Shown: positions 1 to 18,752 of the stretch, piece after piece
How the letters are laid out: every line of letters starts with the position of its first letter
Numbering within the stretch: the first letter of the stretch is position 1
Source of the DNA: Odiellus spinosus
Lineage: Eukaryota; Arthropoda; Arachnida; Opiliones; Phalangiidae
Length of the DNA: 64,000 nt
Reading direction: 5' to 3'
Assembly (NCBI GenBank): GCA_963920705.1
Contig: OY987228.1
Location: 16,351,187 to 16,415,186 of the forward strand
Notes under the pieces: model-generated
The model's input: only the letters and a program-made list of their open reading frames with translations
The model's database searches: none
Told to the model about the DNA's origin: nothing
Position numbers and translations under genes: made by a program

Positions 1-65
1 CAAAGCGCGCTAAAAAAACTTAATCCTAATCGACATGGATATATAACAAATGTTTAATTTGGCAG

Positions 66-245
66 GATGTAAAAGACGATATTGGCGGGGCGCAAGCCCT
101 GGGTATCACTGGCGTATTAGTGCGTACGGGAAAATATCGTCCGAATGACGAAGCCAAGATAAGCCCACCTCCTAATTACGCTTTCGATAATTTTGCCGCC
201 GCGGTTAACTATTTGATTAAGAACGATATGAAATTGCCTCGTTGA
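66..245 (+). CDS. HDHD2-like HAD phosphatase, C-terminal exon (partial)
   Basis: Only the last coding exon is inside the window; it follows an acceptor AG at 64-65 and ends at TGA 243-245, giving 59 residues if the exon starts in phase 0. It opens with DVKDDIGGAQALGITGVLVR and continues TGKYRPNDEAKISPPP, which matches the end of the cap-type HAD family that includes HDHD2 and LHPP. The acidic DD...GG.QA stretch is HAD motif IV, which helps bind Mg2+; the GKYR...DE.KI.PPP tail looks closer to HDHD2 than to LHPP. The family is cytosolic; the substrate cannot be told from this piece. An AATAAA at 339-344 is a plausible poly(A) signal. The gene converges on CFAP161 downstream. Confidence 0.85.
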   Translation, partial: DVKDDIGGAQALGITGVLVRTGKYRPNDEAKISPPPNYAFDNFAAAVNYLIKNDMKLPR

Positions 246-1057
246 ATGTGGAGTTATTGCTTTGATCTGTACATAATTAAGCTGGAATTTTTGTTTAATT
301 ACGAGATGTAAATATTAGTTTATTGTAATCCCTCGTTGAATAAAAAATATTTAAGAATATTAATTTCGTAATATATACCTCTATGATAAGAAGCTATATC
401 ATCGAATGAGCCAAACGTTGCTTTCCTTTTCAACTTTTTGAACATTAAGGCACGTGTGCCCGCTTATTTCATTCTCAGCACCAAACTCCGACCTTAAAAA
501 TCAAACCAAGGTCAAAAGGTCCATACATTATTAAACTTTTTTAGAGGCAACAGAGAGGCCTAAAATGTAGATATTTCCGGCGTTTTTGGAAGATTGCTTC
601 AACCGCAGGAAGATTTTGTTGGAAATTTATTTTGGTTTTTGTGTTTAGCCGTGAAAATTAGCCATAACTGGGGGAAAAAAGATTTAAAGACCTACCAAAC
701 TATATGATCTTCCTCAAAGGCCAAATTTTGATTAGTGTATCTATGATTAACGATTACCCCAGAGTTAATCTGTTAATTTAAATATGGTAATTAGAGACGT
801 ATATGTATTTTAAAGTGAAACTACACCCAAAAATATTTTAAGTTCGAATTGTCACAGATATATTCGTGGCCCGAAAGAAACCTAATTTAAAACTGGCACA
901 TGAAGCGGATAATCAAGATTCAAGATAAATAAATCTGTAATTTTGTGAGAGTGGCGACAATTTGTATTCATTCGTAATTTTGTATAATGTCATAATTTTT
1001 ACTATAATTAACGTGAAAAATAAATATTATTAGGGTGTATTTTTCCTTTAAAAGTAC
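246..1057. other. Convergent 3' intergenic stretch
   Basis: It holds the presumed 3' UTR and poly(A) signal (339-344) of the HDHD2-like gene. On the minus strand it should hold the last exon or exons of CFAP161, but I found no convincing continuation there. One weak candidate foll­ows a pyrimidine-rich acceptor near 667 on the minus strand, and it closes after about 23 codons. Confidence 0.4.
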
Positions 1058-2685
1058 CGTTATAGGTAGTCCCTCGTGTTCTAGACGATATTCGCTATTT
1101 TTGTAAAGGATTTTCCATTGAGCGCGAACGGTATTGTCCTCTTTGAGGTACACGTTCTGTTGGTGGGATTTCAGAGTGCAATTCAACGGAGAACGAAGCT
1201 CCGAATACAAATTCAACTAAAAATACATCATTCTATTACAGAGGGATATATGGTACATAGTCAGTTCTTCTAGAGGCGTAAATAGGCAATAGATTGAAAG
1301 ACAAGGATAAAGAAAGGCGCCTACATAGTGACGTCATTCGAGTACATTTTTCTTCCTCTATCAATCTTTTGTCATTGGCTGATATTAAAGAGAGAGTGAA
1401 ACGCGAGAAAAACCCTTTTAAAGTCAGTACGTATTCGAGAAAATAAATGAAAATACGAACGAGCGCTAGAAAATTTAAATTTAAAAATTTCGATGAAAAA
1501 TCATACACCACTATCACCAGAAATTATTAATTATTAAACTTTTTAGAAGTTACGATTACTAATGATAAAGATAGAAAACCCTCACGATATGGTGCAAGTT
1601 TCGTTATTTTATCGATATTGGGTATCAGCTGCCTATAGGAAGAAACTAAACTTCGGAGATGTAGATATTTCAAACCCTATTCCATTGAAATCTCCCCTCC
1701 CAACACCACCTCATTGATTGAGATTTTCGTCGCTTCAAGGTGTAGTATATACAATCCCGAATTAAGGGGGGGGGGTGGAATTGGGGTACGTGCCCCGGGC
1801 CCAAATTTTATAGGCCCCGGAAAATAATAGTTCTGTGAATTTCCCCAATTGCATTTATCGAGTACGAAAAATCGCACGAGATTTTAACTTCAAAGAAGTT
1901 TAATAAATAATTCCTGGTAGAAACGAATGCCTTGTCTTTTGGGTAAAATTAAATTTATTGCAACCATGGAGTAATGAATACCGGGGAAGAAACCTTAATT
2001 GACCTCGCGATGTTATTGCTCCATGGTTGGAAATATATGTTTTCCCAATGGAATTAAATAGACATTTGAAATCTTGCAATCGCTAACATAATCAATTATT
2101 TTATCGTCAATATAAGGTAATAATCTAACGCGTTTCTCTCTTTCATTAGAGTCCGATTACCATCGGTACCTTATTTGCGGAATACAAGGTAAAAATAACA
2201 GGTTCCCCGTAGGCTAAAGGCACGGAATTGGAAACGTTTTTCTTAGCTCTGAAAAACAGATGATTTCAATCATTGCGAATGGATAAATACGGGCTGAAGA
2301 TTTACGATAAGTAGGGGGTCCAACATCAAACCTATAGATATTAAAGACGTTTCTCGAAGTAGCCTCGTTATTCTGTGAAGCGGTCATTTCGCAATCATTT
2401 CCAAAGATACTCTGGCCGTTTTTGCCGCAATCTTCGGAGAATCTCGGCAGAGCGGATAAGAATTTTTTTGATCCGAAAGTTTGAAGTCGAATCTGATCCC
2501 CGTTGTAGACGTAGTTGTCTTTGCGAGGGATCAATCTGACCTGTATTTAGATAGCGGCGTCAGGGAGGAGTAGGAGGCAAAGCTTATTTCGCGTCGAGGT
2601 CTAGATAACTTACGGGGGCTTGCGACAGTTCGAGAAACAGTTGACGTCGGCGATACAACATTTTCGGATCTACCCTTAAAATCTT
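1058..2685 (-). CDS. CFAP161: CFAP161-like cilia/flagella-associated protein (partial)
   Basis: Four exons join in phase on the minus strand: about 2685-2614, 2540-2306, 2213-2170 and 1216-1058 (170 codons). Family match is by recall. The first two exons join as SQAP|VRLIPRKDNYVYNGD, like the family's conserved YGD block. SRNVFNIYR then resembles the RNTF block, YGEPVIFTLYSANK follows the YGQDF position, and NVYLKEDN...YRLEHEGLP matches the EVYL...LRLEYEGFP block. The family sits in axonemal microtubules (microtubule inner protein), so expression in sperm or ciliated neurons would be expected. The N-terminal exon with the usual GNW.ED motif and the C-terminal third were not found. They may be small diverged exons, or the gene may be degraded. 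Intron 1217-2169 carries a small imperfect inverted repeat (1961-2030). Confidence 0.7.
1961..2030. repeat. Short imperfect inverted repeat
   Basis: Arms of about 20 bp, 1961-1980 and 2011-2030, share the core CAACCATGGAG and match at roughly 17 of 20 positions around a 30-bp loop. It lies in the last identified intron of the CFAP161-like gene. It could be a tiny MITE remnant or chance. Confidence 0.4.
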
Positions 2686-5600
2686 CTTCGAATTCCAAGT
2701 GGGCAAATATTATATAAGTCCACTAACGCGCGGGAATTTTCGGTTTCGTGGCTTCGATCCGCGCCAAAAAAGGGCCAACGCCTGAAGTTAGAGCTATCCA
2801 GAGAGGGAGAGAGCACGCGATTTCGTATCTGGTTTCCATGGAAACCGAAATCGATTAAACGAGACCCCGCATGATTAATCGTTTACTTAACGACCAGTAT
2901 TTAAAAATGTTAAATTAATACATAATTTAATTTCGGATCATTTTCTAGAAAAACCTCTTCATTAAAACGAGACATAATCTGGCTGCACTTGCGAATGCCC
3001 ATTTATAGATGGTGTTACTTCAAACGTATAATCGATAATGGTTTCAATTATGTTGGTGGTACTGTATTAGATTTAGTTAATATCTTAGCAATGTTCGGTG
3101 TACATTTCGCCCAGCTAATTGCACCCGGATTTTGAGGGTTTTAATTAATTTTTCAATAAATAAAATTTCCTATTCACCGAAGGAATACGTAGTAGAATCC
3201 AGAACCGCTACAAAATATTTCGTGTCTGCGAGCACAGAGAGAAGAGAGATAGTTTTTTCTCGCTTTCCCTAGATACTAGACCATGAGCCTTCAGACTCGA
3301 GATGTTTCAGGTGGAAGATTATCTCATCGAAAAGGATTTTTATTGGCTTAGCTATAGCACGTGTCTGTAAGAACGTGTTTTTCCATTTTGGCCCCCTTTC
3401 CATTTATGCTGAACTTTCATGTTACACTTCTTCATTATCCATTTAAAACGCGGTTATATTAAATCGAAATATATAATAATATATTAACCATATATTTAAC
3501 CATATAACATCTTAAATACAATAGATACCTATATTAAATATTTGAATTGTAGATGGTGTTACACCATGTTTCATTTGTGAATGGAATCAATACCGTAGTA
3601 CATTTATATAGGCCTAAATATAGCGTGGAATGGAGAGTGGACCAATCAATGAAATTAAGGCAATTTCCTTTGTAATACACGGGTGGGTTGACTCGTCATA
3701 AAAGTGATCAGCGCGAGGTTCCACTCCGAAGAATTTCAACCTTCTAAAGGCCCCTTATTTTATTCCGAGTGGCTTCAAGTTTAAAGGTCACTATCCCCCG
3801 AATTGTTTTCGTTATCAGACCATTACAAACAATAATTATATTTAAAAGAACTTTTAGAAATATATATACAAAAAACGCGAAGTTCAAATTGTATAATATA
3901 ATACATCTGACAGTATTGATTTTAATTGACTTTGATTTTCTTTTACTGATATTATAACTAAACCACGAGACGTGACGTCACGGAAAAGCCGTCAACCAAT
4001 CGTTGGCTGAGTTACGGACTTTATTTCAAGGTAAACGTGTTCCGCAGGTGTGTAGAAGGTTTCGATATAGATTGGGACACTATTTTCACGAGCGACGAGA
4101 GAGAGAGAGAAGCAGTTAGGAACTTTGCTTCGACGCCAATGGATGGTCAGTTAAGACTAGTCGAGGACCATTGATATTGAAAAGAACTTTAAGTCTGAAT
4201 ATTAAGAGAGAATCATCCCATCATTTTATCCGCCCATTCACGGCAGCTTTTCAACGGAACGGAGGATATGAATTTTGTAAGTTGAATTATTTAAAATCTT
4301 AGGAAGGGTCCCAAATATGTTAAAATGACTAATCGAGTGAAACATTAGGTATTTTGTTGAACAGATTTGAATATTAGAGTTCAATTGGGCTTGAACAAAA
4401 TCGTTCAAAAATATATACATTTTAGAATTTTACAATATCCTTCGACCTTAAATCTAAAGTTAAAAGCGGAACACGCGTCACGTCAGAAAGTAATTTTCAT
4501 ATTTTGGGTTTGCGGAACAATTTATCAAGATATTTATTTATTTATGGGGAGATTTAATATCACCTTTAAAAATTTGTAATGTTCTTTTTTATGAGCCAAT
4601 TTTGAAATGCTTCGTCTAATTTTAAAGCTCTCAGTTCTCAAACAAATACAAATAAATATGCAAAATTATTATTCCCATTAAATGCTATTTAATAATTTAA
4701 ACTTAATCGTTTTTCAGAACACAAAACAAGCGATTCGAATTATATGTTTAAAAAATAATTTTCAAACTCGCGCCGTGACGTGATTGTCACTGTTACAACA
4801 ATTGTAACTGCACAAGTACTTTTAGTTGTTACGTTAACCTCTCTGAAGTAAAAATGTACCACTTAATTTAAATGGAAACCATTTACTCCCTATAAGTAGG
4901 CTTCACTCTGAACAATGGCGCGCTGTAAGTAGAACACTTTTACAGGCGGTGCTAGGTATAAAATGCTTTGTTGGTTCACTTTCAGAAGCTTTCTTTATCT
5001 TAAACTTCATTAATTTTTCCATTTTTCCTTCGAACAATCTACGAGGTTTTTTATGGAGGGGGGAGGGTAAAATGTATTCTGAAATAATTGAGAAAACTTT
5101 TCTTTTAAAGGGTGAATTATTTTTCATTTTTTCATTTATTAATCTATTTACCCTATTTTAAATAAAATACTATATTATCTTGGCTTTCCATGGATCCAAA
5201 TTTTGCCTGAATATTAAATTAACCTAAACCTATATATTCCATATAAGAATTACTATTATAGTAAAAAAATCTTCAAACTTTTCATGGAGATCATACAATC
5301 CTCATATAATGGTCATCGATCAATATCATTGGCTGATAGCCCTTATATGGGAAATGCAGGATCTTCATGAATCCAGCTAAGCCTATTTTCCAGATAAGTT
5401 TTAAATTTATTTCTAGTTTAATATTTGTTTGTATTTTTTTTATTTGCGGATTAGTTATATTTAAACGATAATGAATTAACTTGTTTGGTTGCATTCTCCC
5501 TTTTAAACGTAAATACCTCCAAAGAAGTTTTGTAATAGTTATAATAGTACCTTCCATTCCCTGGGTTTCTTTTGATATATGGGGTAGTTATACTTCCGGG

Positions 5601-6405
5601 TATGCCAAATTGCCCAACGGACCATACGGGTTAACATCAAACTTGACGTATATATGAAAGCCTATAACCTTTCAAATCGATTATCTAAGTAGATCTTGTC
5701 AACAAATTCAGCGATGCACCCCGCGTCGATTATACAGCAGGATATGATACCTATACTGTATATATAGTTACCAAATACAAAAACTGTCCTCCAAGGAGAC
5801 ATCGCAGAACGGTTTTACGTAAGCAGCATGGAGTTAAATAGCCACAGCCTACAGAGAGTTAAACGGTCATTGAACCGTCATATACTCCGACAAAAAAAAA
5901 AAAGACCTCCTTATTGCCGAATAATATATAGCAGTTACAGCTTGCACGGTTATAGCGTATTAATAGTATGTTACTAACGAAAGAAAGGGTTGAAACTCTT
6001 AATATTCTAAACAACTATATACCGTAAATACGGAAGGAAGAAATAGGCAAATGTAACGGAATAAACGAGGGAAAAATACGATAAATAAATACAAAATGCT
6101 TATTGAATTATTAAAGTGATAGTTGCAATTGGTTACCAATTTGAATATGGAATTTTGTAATTTGGTTTGAATTGATCAGCTATATTTGTTTACTGAATCC
6201 TGGCTTGGATTAAGTGAAGGTCGGGCCCAGAGACAATTTGTTAGAAGTGGGATCCCTAAAATTGTAAAATGAACTTTATATAGACCCCAAAAAAGTCCAT
6301 TTCCTGATTGTTTTTAGACCGAGGTACGTTCCCCAAATCCCCCTTAATCGAAACGGGTCTTGTAGAATACGGTAACCCCTAAGGCTTAGCGTGGTAAAAC
6401 GAGCC
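2686..6405. other. Intergenic, no gene seen
   Basis: A+T-rich. Open frames here are short, lack splice context and match nothing I recognise. 4885-4960 resembles one terminal arm of the long-TIR element found in a Duox2 intron (51.35-51.93 kb), a possible solo fragment. Any missing first exon of the CFAP161-like gene would lie in the first part of this stretch. Confidence 0.4.
4885..4960 (+). repeat. Solo fragment of a long-TIR element
   Basis: About 55 bp resemble the terminal arm of the element at 51350-51928: GGCTTCACTCTGAACA, then an AACACTTTTACAGGCG block in the same order and spacing. No second arm was seen nearby, so it reads as a partial copy. Confidence 0.5.
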
Positions 6406-6548
6406 TAATACCCTTTTCAGACGAGGATTAACTAGCGGGTTTAACCAGATCTAACCGAGGTTTAATCAAAATTAACTGAGGTTTATTCAATTGAGAAGGC
6501 TATATGATTAAACCACGGCTAATTACGCCTCGTCTGAAGAGGGTATTA
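6406..6548. mobile_element. MITE-like element, family A copy 1
   Basis: 143 bp with terminal inverted repeats: TAATACCCTTTTCAGACGAG on the left, and CTCGTCTGAAGAGGGTATTA on the right, which is its reverse complement with one mismatch. The interior is rich in TTTAA-type repeats. No coding capacity. A second copy lies at 9648-9785. Target-site duplication is not clear. Confidence 0.75.
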
Positions 6549-6698
6549 CGTAGGCCGTGACATTCACTTATAAACAAGACATTATATAATTTTACCAATT
6601 GCTGGAACGAATTATTTTGCGGTATATTCCAATTGCAACGATTCATATCCAATCGAATTACAATTCATGAATTCATATTCGTCCAATCAACTATTTAA

Positions 6699-6992
6699 CC
6701 AAGAAGGATCAGACAAGGAGAGGAAAAGTGGGGACGGCGCAGTTCCTACTGCGTCGGCCTAAACTCCCACTCTGGGAGAACGGGGGTAGAGATGTTTCGT
6801 GGTAAAATGTTGTCACGTGGGTAAAACGGATCCTTTATCAGCTTCATAGTAGCCAACGACGCTAGTGACCAAGTGACAACAGTTTACCTCGAGAATTTCC
6901 TATCCCCCTTTCCACCCGAGTGGGAGGTTGGCTCTTCTCTCTCTAACTCAACGCAGCCCTACTTTTCTTCTCCTTGTCTGATCCTTCTTGAT
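6699..6992. mobile_element. TTAA-flanked MITE-like element
   Basis: Inverted termini AAGAAGGATCAGACAAGGAG (left, 6701-6720) and its reverse complement (right, ending 6990) match over about 25 bp, and the similarity continues inward with gaps. TTAA stands directly outside each end (6695-6698 and 6993-6996). That is the piggyBac target pattern, so a non-autonomous piggyBac-type element is the inference. No transposase frame is present. Confidence 0.65.
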
Positions 6993-6999
6993 TTAACTT

Positions 7000-8134
7000 T
7001 TGTCAGAAAAAAAGAGATGCCTTAATAATATTTTTCTATCCAATAGAAAAGATTTTCGGTATTATGGGCTTCAAACTATTTTTACGAACTCTTATGAAAA
7101 TATTTATGACTATTATTTCAAAAGAACGATAATTTAGTCGGAATTTAAAAGAAAACCAGTTTCAAATCACGGGACTATAACGAATCAATAACATTTTTCA
7201 TCAGCGTTAGGTTAATTTAAGTAAAAATACAACAAACCGTTTCTCGTTCTAACAAACAAAATTAAACATTCCTAAAAACTATCTGCTACAACCCCTTTAC
7301 GTATTAAGATATTAAAACCAGTTAAAGTCAAAGAGCCTTTTGTGATTAAACCTATACGCATTTTAGGTTTCTATAACAACACGTCGTCAATAACGCAAAT
7401 GTAGCAAAACAAGAAATGCATTTTAAAGATCTAATTAGAGTATAAGGGAAAAATCAAACACTTACACGGCTTGGTTAAAGTGAAGCTGTTACGGATTTTT
7501 CATAAACTCCAAATGGATAATGAGTATCATTTTCGTAAAGATCGTTGAAAACGTTAAATATAGATATGCAATCGAAAATATTACAGCCAAAGTAAAAATG
7601 CATATTTTATAATCGCCATTTTCGACATTTTTAAAATAAAATTCCCTGCAGTCTTGTGGCTATTGTAGAGTCAACAGTTCTGGCACGTGATAAGGTCGCT
7701 TTCTCGCGGTCTTTTTCGTAAAAGTACTTAACCTAGAAAGTTCTACCTTACGTATGAAAATTAATTACGTTCCAGAAATAAATACGTCATCTATAGGAAG
7801 AAAAATTAACTATTTTTTTGACATTTTCAATTTGAATATGGCGTTTTAATAGTGTAATAAAACCAAAAATATAATCCTTTGGCATTCGAAAAAAAAACAA
7901 GATGGTCAAGCCCATAGGAATAGCTAGACCCCTGACATTGTAAAAGAGGCTGAAAGGAATGATTCTATAGCAGGGGTGTGTTATGCAGGCATAAACGCTC
8001 TTTAAACAATTTGAATGACGTCTCGAGATTCATTTAAACACGAAGTTGCGGAAATTTCTCGAGCCGACTATATTACCGTGATCGTTTTTATGCGATATAT
8101 TGAAAAAGACGAATATCCCCGCAGTCATTGCATT
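7000..8134. other. Intergenic, no gene seen
   Basis: A+T-rich single-copy-looking sequence between the TTAA-flanked element and the satellite block. I see no coding exon or RNA gene in it. Confidence 0.4.
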
Positions 8135-8400
8135 CAAATCATGTTTTTCAAATCATGTTTTTCAAATCATGTTTTTCAAATCATGTTTTTCAAATCATGT
8201 TTTTCAAATCATGTTTTTCAAATCATGTTTTTCAAATCATGTTTTTCAAATCATGTTTTTCAAATCATGTTTTTCAAATCATGTTTTTCAAATCATGTTT
8301 TTCAAATCATGTTTTTCAAATCATGTTTTTCAAATCATGTTTTTCAAATCATGTTTTTCAAATCATGTTTTTCAAATCATGTTTTTCAAATCATGTTTTT
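8135..8400. repeat. 14-bp satellite, 19 copies
   Basis: Exactly 266 bp made of 19 near-identical copies of CAAATCATGTTTTT. The unit is not a multiple of three, so all three forward frames stay open and give spurious repetitive proteins. It abuts the 83-bp satellite at 8401 with no spacer. Confidence 0.95.
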
Positions 8401-9040
8401 TATTACTGACAGACTAGAACTCAACACGCATAAGCTCCCTTCGCGATGACTTGTTTATTGTTTTCGAGTTTTCATTACTGACAGACTAACACTCAACACA
8501 CATAAGCCCCCTTACTATCTCGTTCGCGACGACTTGTTTATTGTTTTCGAGTTTTCATTACTGGCAGACTAACACTCAACACGCATAAGCTCCCTTACTA
8601 TCTCGTTCGCGACGACTTGTTTATTGTTTTCGAGTTTTCATTACTGACAGACTAACACTCAACACACATAAGCCCCCTTACTATCTCGTTCGCGACGACT
8701 TGTTTATTGTTTTCGAGTTTTCATTACTGACAGACTAACACTCAACACGCATAAGCTCCCTTTCTATCTCGTTCGCGACGACTTGTTTATTGTTTTCGAG
8801 TTTTCATTACTGACAGACTAACACTCAACACGCATAAGCCCCCTTACTATCTCGTTCGCGACGACTTGTTTATTGTTTTCGAGTTTTCATTACTGACAGA
8901 CTAACACTCAACACGCATAAGCTCCCTTACTATCTCGTTCGCGACGACTTGTTTATTGTTTTCGAGTTTTCGTTACTGACAGACTAGAACTCAACAAGCA
9001 TAAGCTCCCTTACTATCTCGTTCGCGACTACTTGTTTTCG
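8401..9040. repeat. 83-bp tandem satellite
   Basis: Six full units of 83 bp start at 8471, 8554, 8637, 8720, 8803 and 8886. A shortened unit lies on the left (from 8401) and a diverged one on the right (from 8969). Each unit holds TTACTGACAGACTAACACTC, TATCTCGTTCGCGACGACTT and TTGTTTATTGTTTTCGAG. Units differ by only a few bases, which points to recent expansion or homogenisation. Confidence 0.95.
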
Positions 9041-9075
9041 ATACGATGACGTTTTTCGTCATTTCTGGGACACCG

Positions 9076-9162
9076 ACTTCAGACTTCAGACTTCTGACTT
9101 CAGACTTCTGACTTCAGACTTCTGACTTCAGACTTCTGACTTCAGACTTCTGACTTCAGACT
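9076..9162. repeat. 7/14-bp microsatellite
   Basis: Alternating heptamers ACTTCAG and ACTTCTG run through this stretch as a 14-bp higher-order unit. It follows the 83-bp satellite by about 35 bp, making a third tandem array in the same kilobase. Confidence 0.9.
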
Positions 9163-9182
9163 ACCAGCACGACTCAAAACAC

Positions 9183-9216
9183 TAGCTAGAACCTATACAA
9201 GTATAGGGTCTAGCTA
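9183..9216. repeat. Hairpin-forming palindrome
   Basis: Two 16-bp arms (9183-9198 and 9201-9216) around a 2-bp loop match with a single mismatch: TAGCTAGAACCTATAC against GTATAGGGTCTAGCTA. It stands at the right edge of the satellite block and may mark the end of a larger element. Confidence 0.7.
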
Positions 9217-9647
9217 AAAAGGCCGACAGCCTCACTTTAACCAAACCTAATATTGTCAGGTATATATTGCATAATGCATTAACTTTTATACATTGAAGCA
9301 TGATTGAAGCACGAATAGATAATTACATTATAAATTTATCTATCATATTCTTGAGTAAAATTATATTGATCTAGCTCGCATTTTCATGGAAATTTCTAAT
9401 GGAGTGTTTTAAATCCATTAGGTGTTTTTCATATGGTCGATCATAGAAAAACTTTTCCCTAATAACATTTGTTATTTTGGATCAATAAGATATTACCATA
9501 AGTAACATAATTAGGAATCCAAGGTTATCATTGAGCTACTTCAAAGGGTATACAAGACTATCTTTCATTATATGTAAATTAAAAAAAAATCATTTACTAT
9601 GAACCGTACGTTAAATTGTCAGAACGCGTTAAATGAGGCTCCCTAAT

Positions 9648-9785
9648 TAATACCCTCTTCATAAGAGGCGTAATTAGCATTAATTTAATCACATTTAACA
9701 TAGGTTTACATATCCTTCTTAGTTCTCGGTTAATTCTGATTAAACCTGATTAAACCGGCTAGTTACGCCTCGTCTGAAGGGTATA
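9648..9785. mobile_element. MITE-like element, family A copy 2
   Basis: About 138 bp. The left end TAATACCCTCTTCATAAG is followed by AGGCGTAATTAGC; the right end is the near reverse complement, GCTAGTTACGCCTCGTCTGA followed by AGGGTATAA. It shares both termini with the copy at 6406-6548. The terminal inverted repeat is roughly 30 bp. No coding capacity. Confidence 0.75.
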
Positions 9786-11490
9786 ATGAGACTATATCTA
9801 AGCAAACAATTCACGTGCTGCAAGATTAAGGTGCACTAAAGAAAATAGATTCGGTTTTCAGTTGGCCACCTGCTCGAAACCTTTCCCACGGAGAAATGGC
9901 CTTCAATGATTCTTCAAACACGTTCATGCTTCTATGCTTTCAAACATTTCGGCTTTGCCCTTACGCAAAATTTTGATACTCTCAGTGAACCATTTTTTTA
10001 TACCCCTACCGGATCGGAGTTTCTAGAAACTAATTATGTTAGCGTTAGCTAGCTTCTCCCTGCTTAGATCAACTCATTAATTAATCTTAAAATTAAAAAT
10101 TAATCCTGTATTGGCTTCAAATTCATATAAAATGCTTTTAAATACAAAACCAAATAAAATCATGAAAATTTTAAACTAAATATGATAATTAAGTTGTTTA
10201 ATTTCTAGAAATAGATCTTGTTTAACGACGACATGTTTTTCGATAGACTATACAAAGTCTTCAAACAATAAAAAAAAATCCAAGCAAACTAACAACATGT
10301 CAACATTTTGAATTCTCGTGACCAAGTTGTCACATTGTCCATCACAGGTTCGCGTTCTTCAATTATTTCCCACCAAATCCACAATAGCCTAACTCGTGTA
10401 TTGAGTTTTCTGGCAATGAAAATAGCGTGATCATTATTATTCCGCATATTTTTTGGTTTCCTACCGCACGGAAAAATAAAGTGTTACGTATGGTATAGTG
10501 AACCGAAGTTGTCCTTGAAAGACTAGCGGGAAATCGAAAATGTTCCACGTATATATTGAGTTGTAGTCCAAAAACTCCGAGAAAGTTTTCTATAGGCCGC
10601 TATATTTTTCTATAACTTACATACTTTCAAGGGCGGCTAATGTTTTCCCAATGTCACGAGAACATGCGAATGATATTAAGTTTTCGTAATAGAGAACTGG
10701 ACGTTCTAAGGGTCCAGCACCGCCGCGTTGCTATGGCGATAAAGAGGAAACAATCTCCCGGCTTTAACGATAAACTCCCACACGATATTATTTGCTTTTT
10801 CCCCCCGCTAAACCCCAAAGGTCTAAACTACGGTAACCTTAACCGTTCCCTTACATCGCGTCAATTAAAATGGTTTAAAGGATCGTTAGAGGGTAGACAC
10901 GAAAAAAATATTAATTATTTTTGCGAAAATATTGTTCTTTAACAATTTATTAACTATTTTATGCAAGACATCACGTTTCCATTTTAACCAAATTTGATGT
11001 CATAACATTTTAGTTTAATTCAAATTTATATTAATAGTTAGTGAATAATAGTTGTAATATTTTTAAGGTGAATTCCAGGATAAAATTAATTTCAAATAAA
11101 CGTCGTTAAATTTGCACATTTTATTTTAAAGACTAAATAAAATTAGTCTTTTAAATAAAATATTCAAAGAGTCGTTAAATTTTGCACAATTATTTAAATT
11201 TTAGTAGCACATTGGACTACGAAAGTTTATTTTTATTTTTAAATAACTTCATTCTAAAAGAATGACTTAATTTCCAAAATTAACTTTTCAATTTACGTTA
11301 ATTAATTATTATAAAAGTTATTTTAAATTATACCTAACATTATATATAATTTTCATCCACCATGACTAAAATAAAACTAACTTTTTCAACTTATTAAAAT
11401 TATTTCCATAGATAATGTACATACGACAATGACGTTGCATATAGACCAGCGAGAAAGCTCTAAATAAGAGGAAGTTCTGTCAAAGGGGTT
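9786..11490. other. Intergenic, no gene seen
   Basis: Contains a 100-codon open frame (10640-10942) that resembles nothing I know and has no splice or poly(A) context. The last 150 bases should hold the promoter and 5' UTR of the zinc-finger gene; an in-frame TAA upstream of 11491 supports that start. Confidence 0.4.
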
Positions 11491-18200
<6,710 letters not shown>

Positions 18201-18752
18201 CCTTTAATCTTTCATGTATCCCTATAATTATTATTACTCGCTTTTAAAAGGTACAAAATCTTTCTTATCACTATAAATCTAACAGTCATGGTCCCGTAAT
18301 ACAACAGATGAATAATATTAGTTTCTATAGATCCCCATAGCCTTGAAAGTGGCGTTGACCAACGGTCGGTCGATTGACCGACTGGTCACTTTCATAAAGA
18401 ACAAATACCACACGTTTTTCTTCCATATAGACATATCACTAAATGTTTTAAATTTTATAAACATGTTTTGAGTTGAGAGAAAAAAATGTTTTTAAGAGTG
18501 AATAGCTCACGTAATATAAAAACCGATTAGTAATATAAACGCAATAATAGAAAATCCAATTTTTACTTATCGGGTACGTGATGGTCAGAAAATGGTATAT
18601 TTTATTTTTAAGGTATAACGAATAAAAGCCACGCGCAAAGAAATTAATAAAAACATGAAAACAATACTAATTTTTATGACCTAAACAGTCATTTCTTTAA
18701 AAAATTAAAATGAAATAGCGAAGTTAAGCTTGTCGTATATTTCAGTAAAATA
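18201..18752. other. Convergent 3' UTR region
   Basis: Separates the stop codons of the zinc-finger gene (+, 18200) and thrombospondin (-, 18753). AATAAA at 18621 (+) and its reverse complement at 18601-18606 (-) are candidate poly(A) signals, so the two 3' ends may overlap. No other feature seen. Confidence 0.5.

Noticed and set aside
8015..8449. Three overlapping forward open frames (up to 144 codons) encoding repeats of SNHVFQIMFFKSCF
   Set aside because: They are the 14-bp satellite read in all three frames; the unit length guarantees openness. No gene context.
8135..9162. Possible CRISPR array
   Set aside because: Units are contiguous tandem repeats without unique spacers, and the window is plainly eukaryotic.
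10640..10942. 100-codon plus-strand frame
   Set aside because: No family resemblance, no splice or poly(A) context, and an isolated position between repeats; likely chance.
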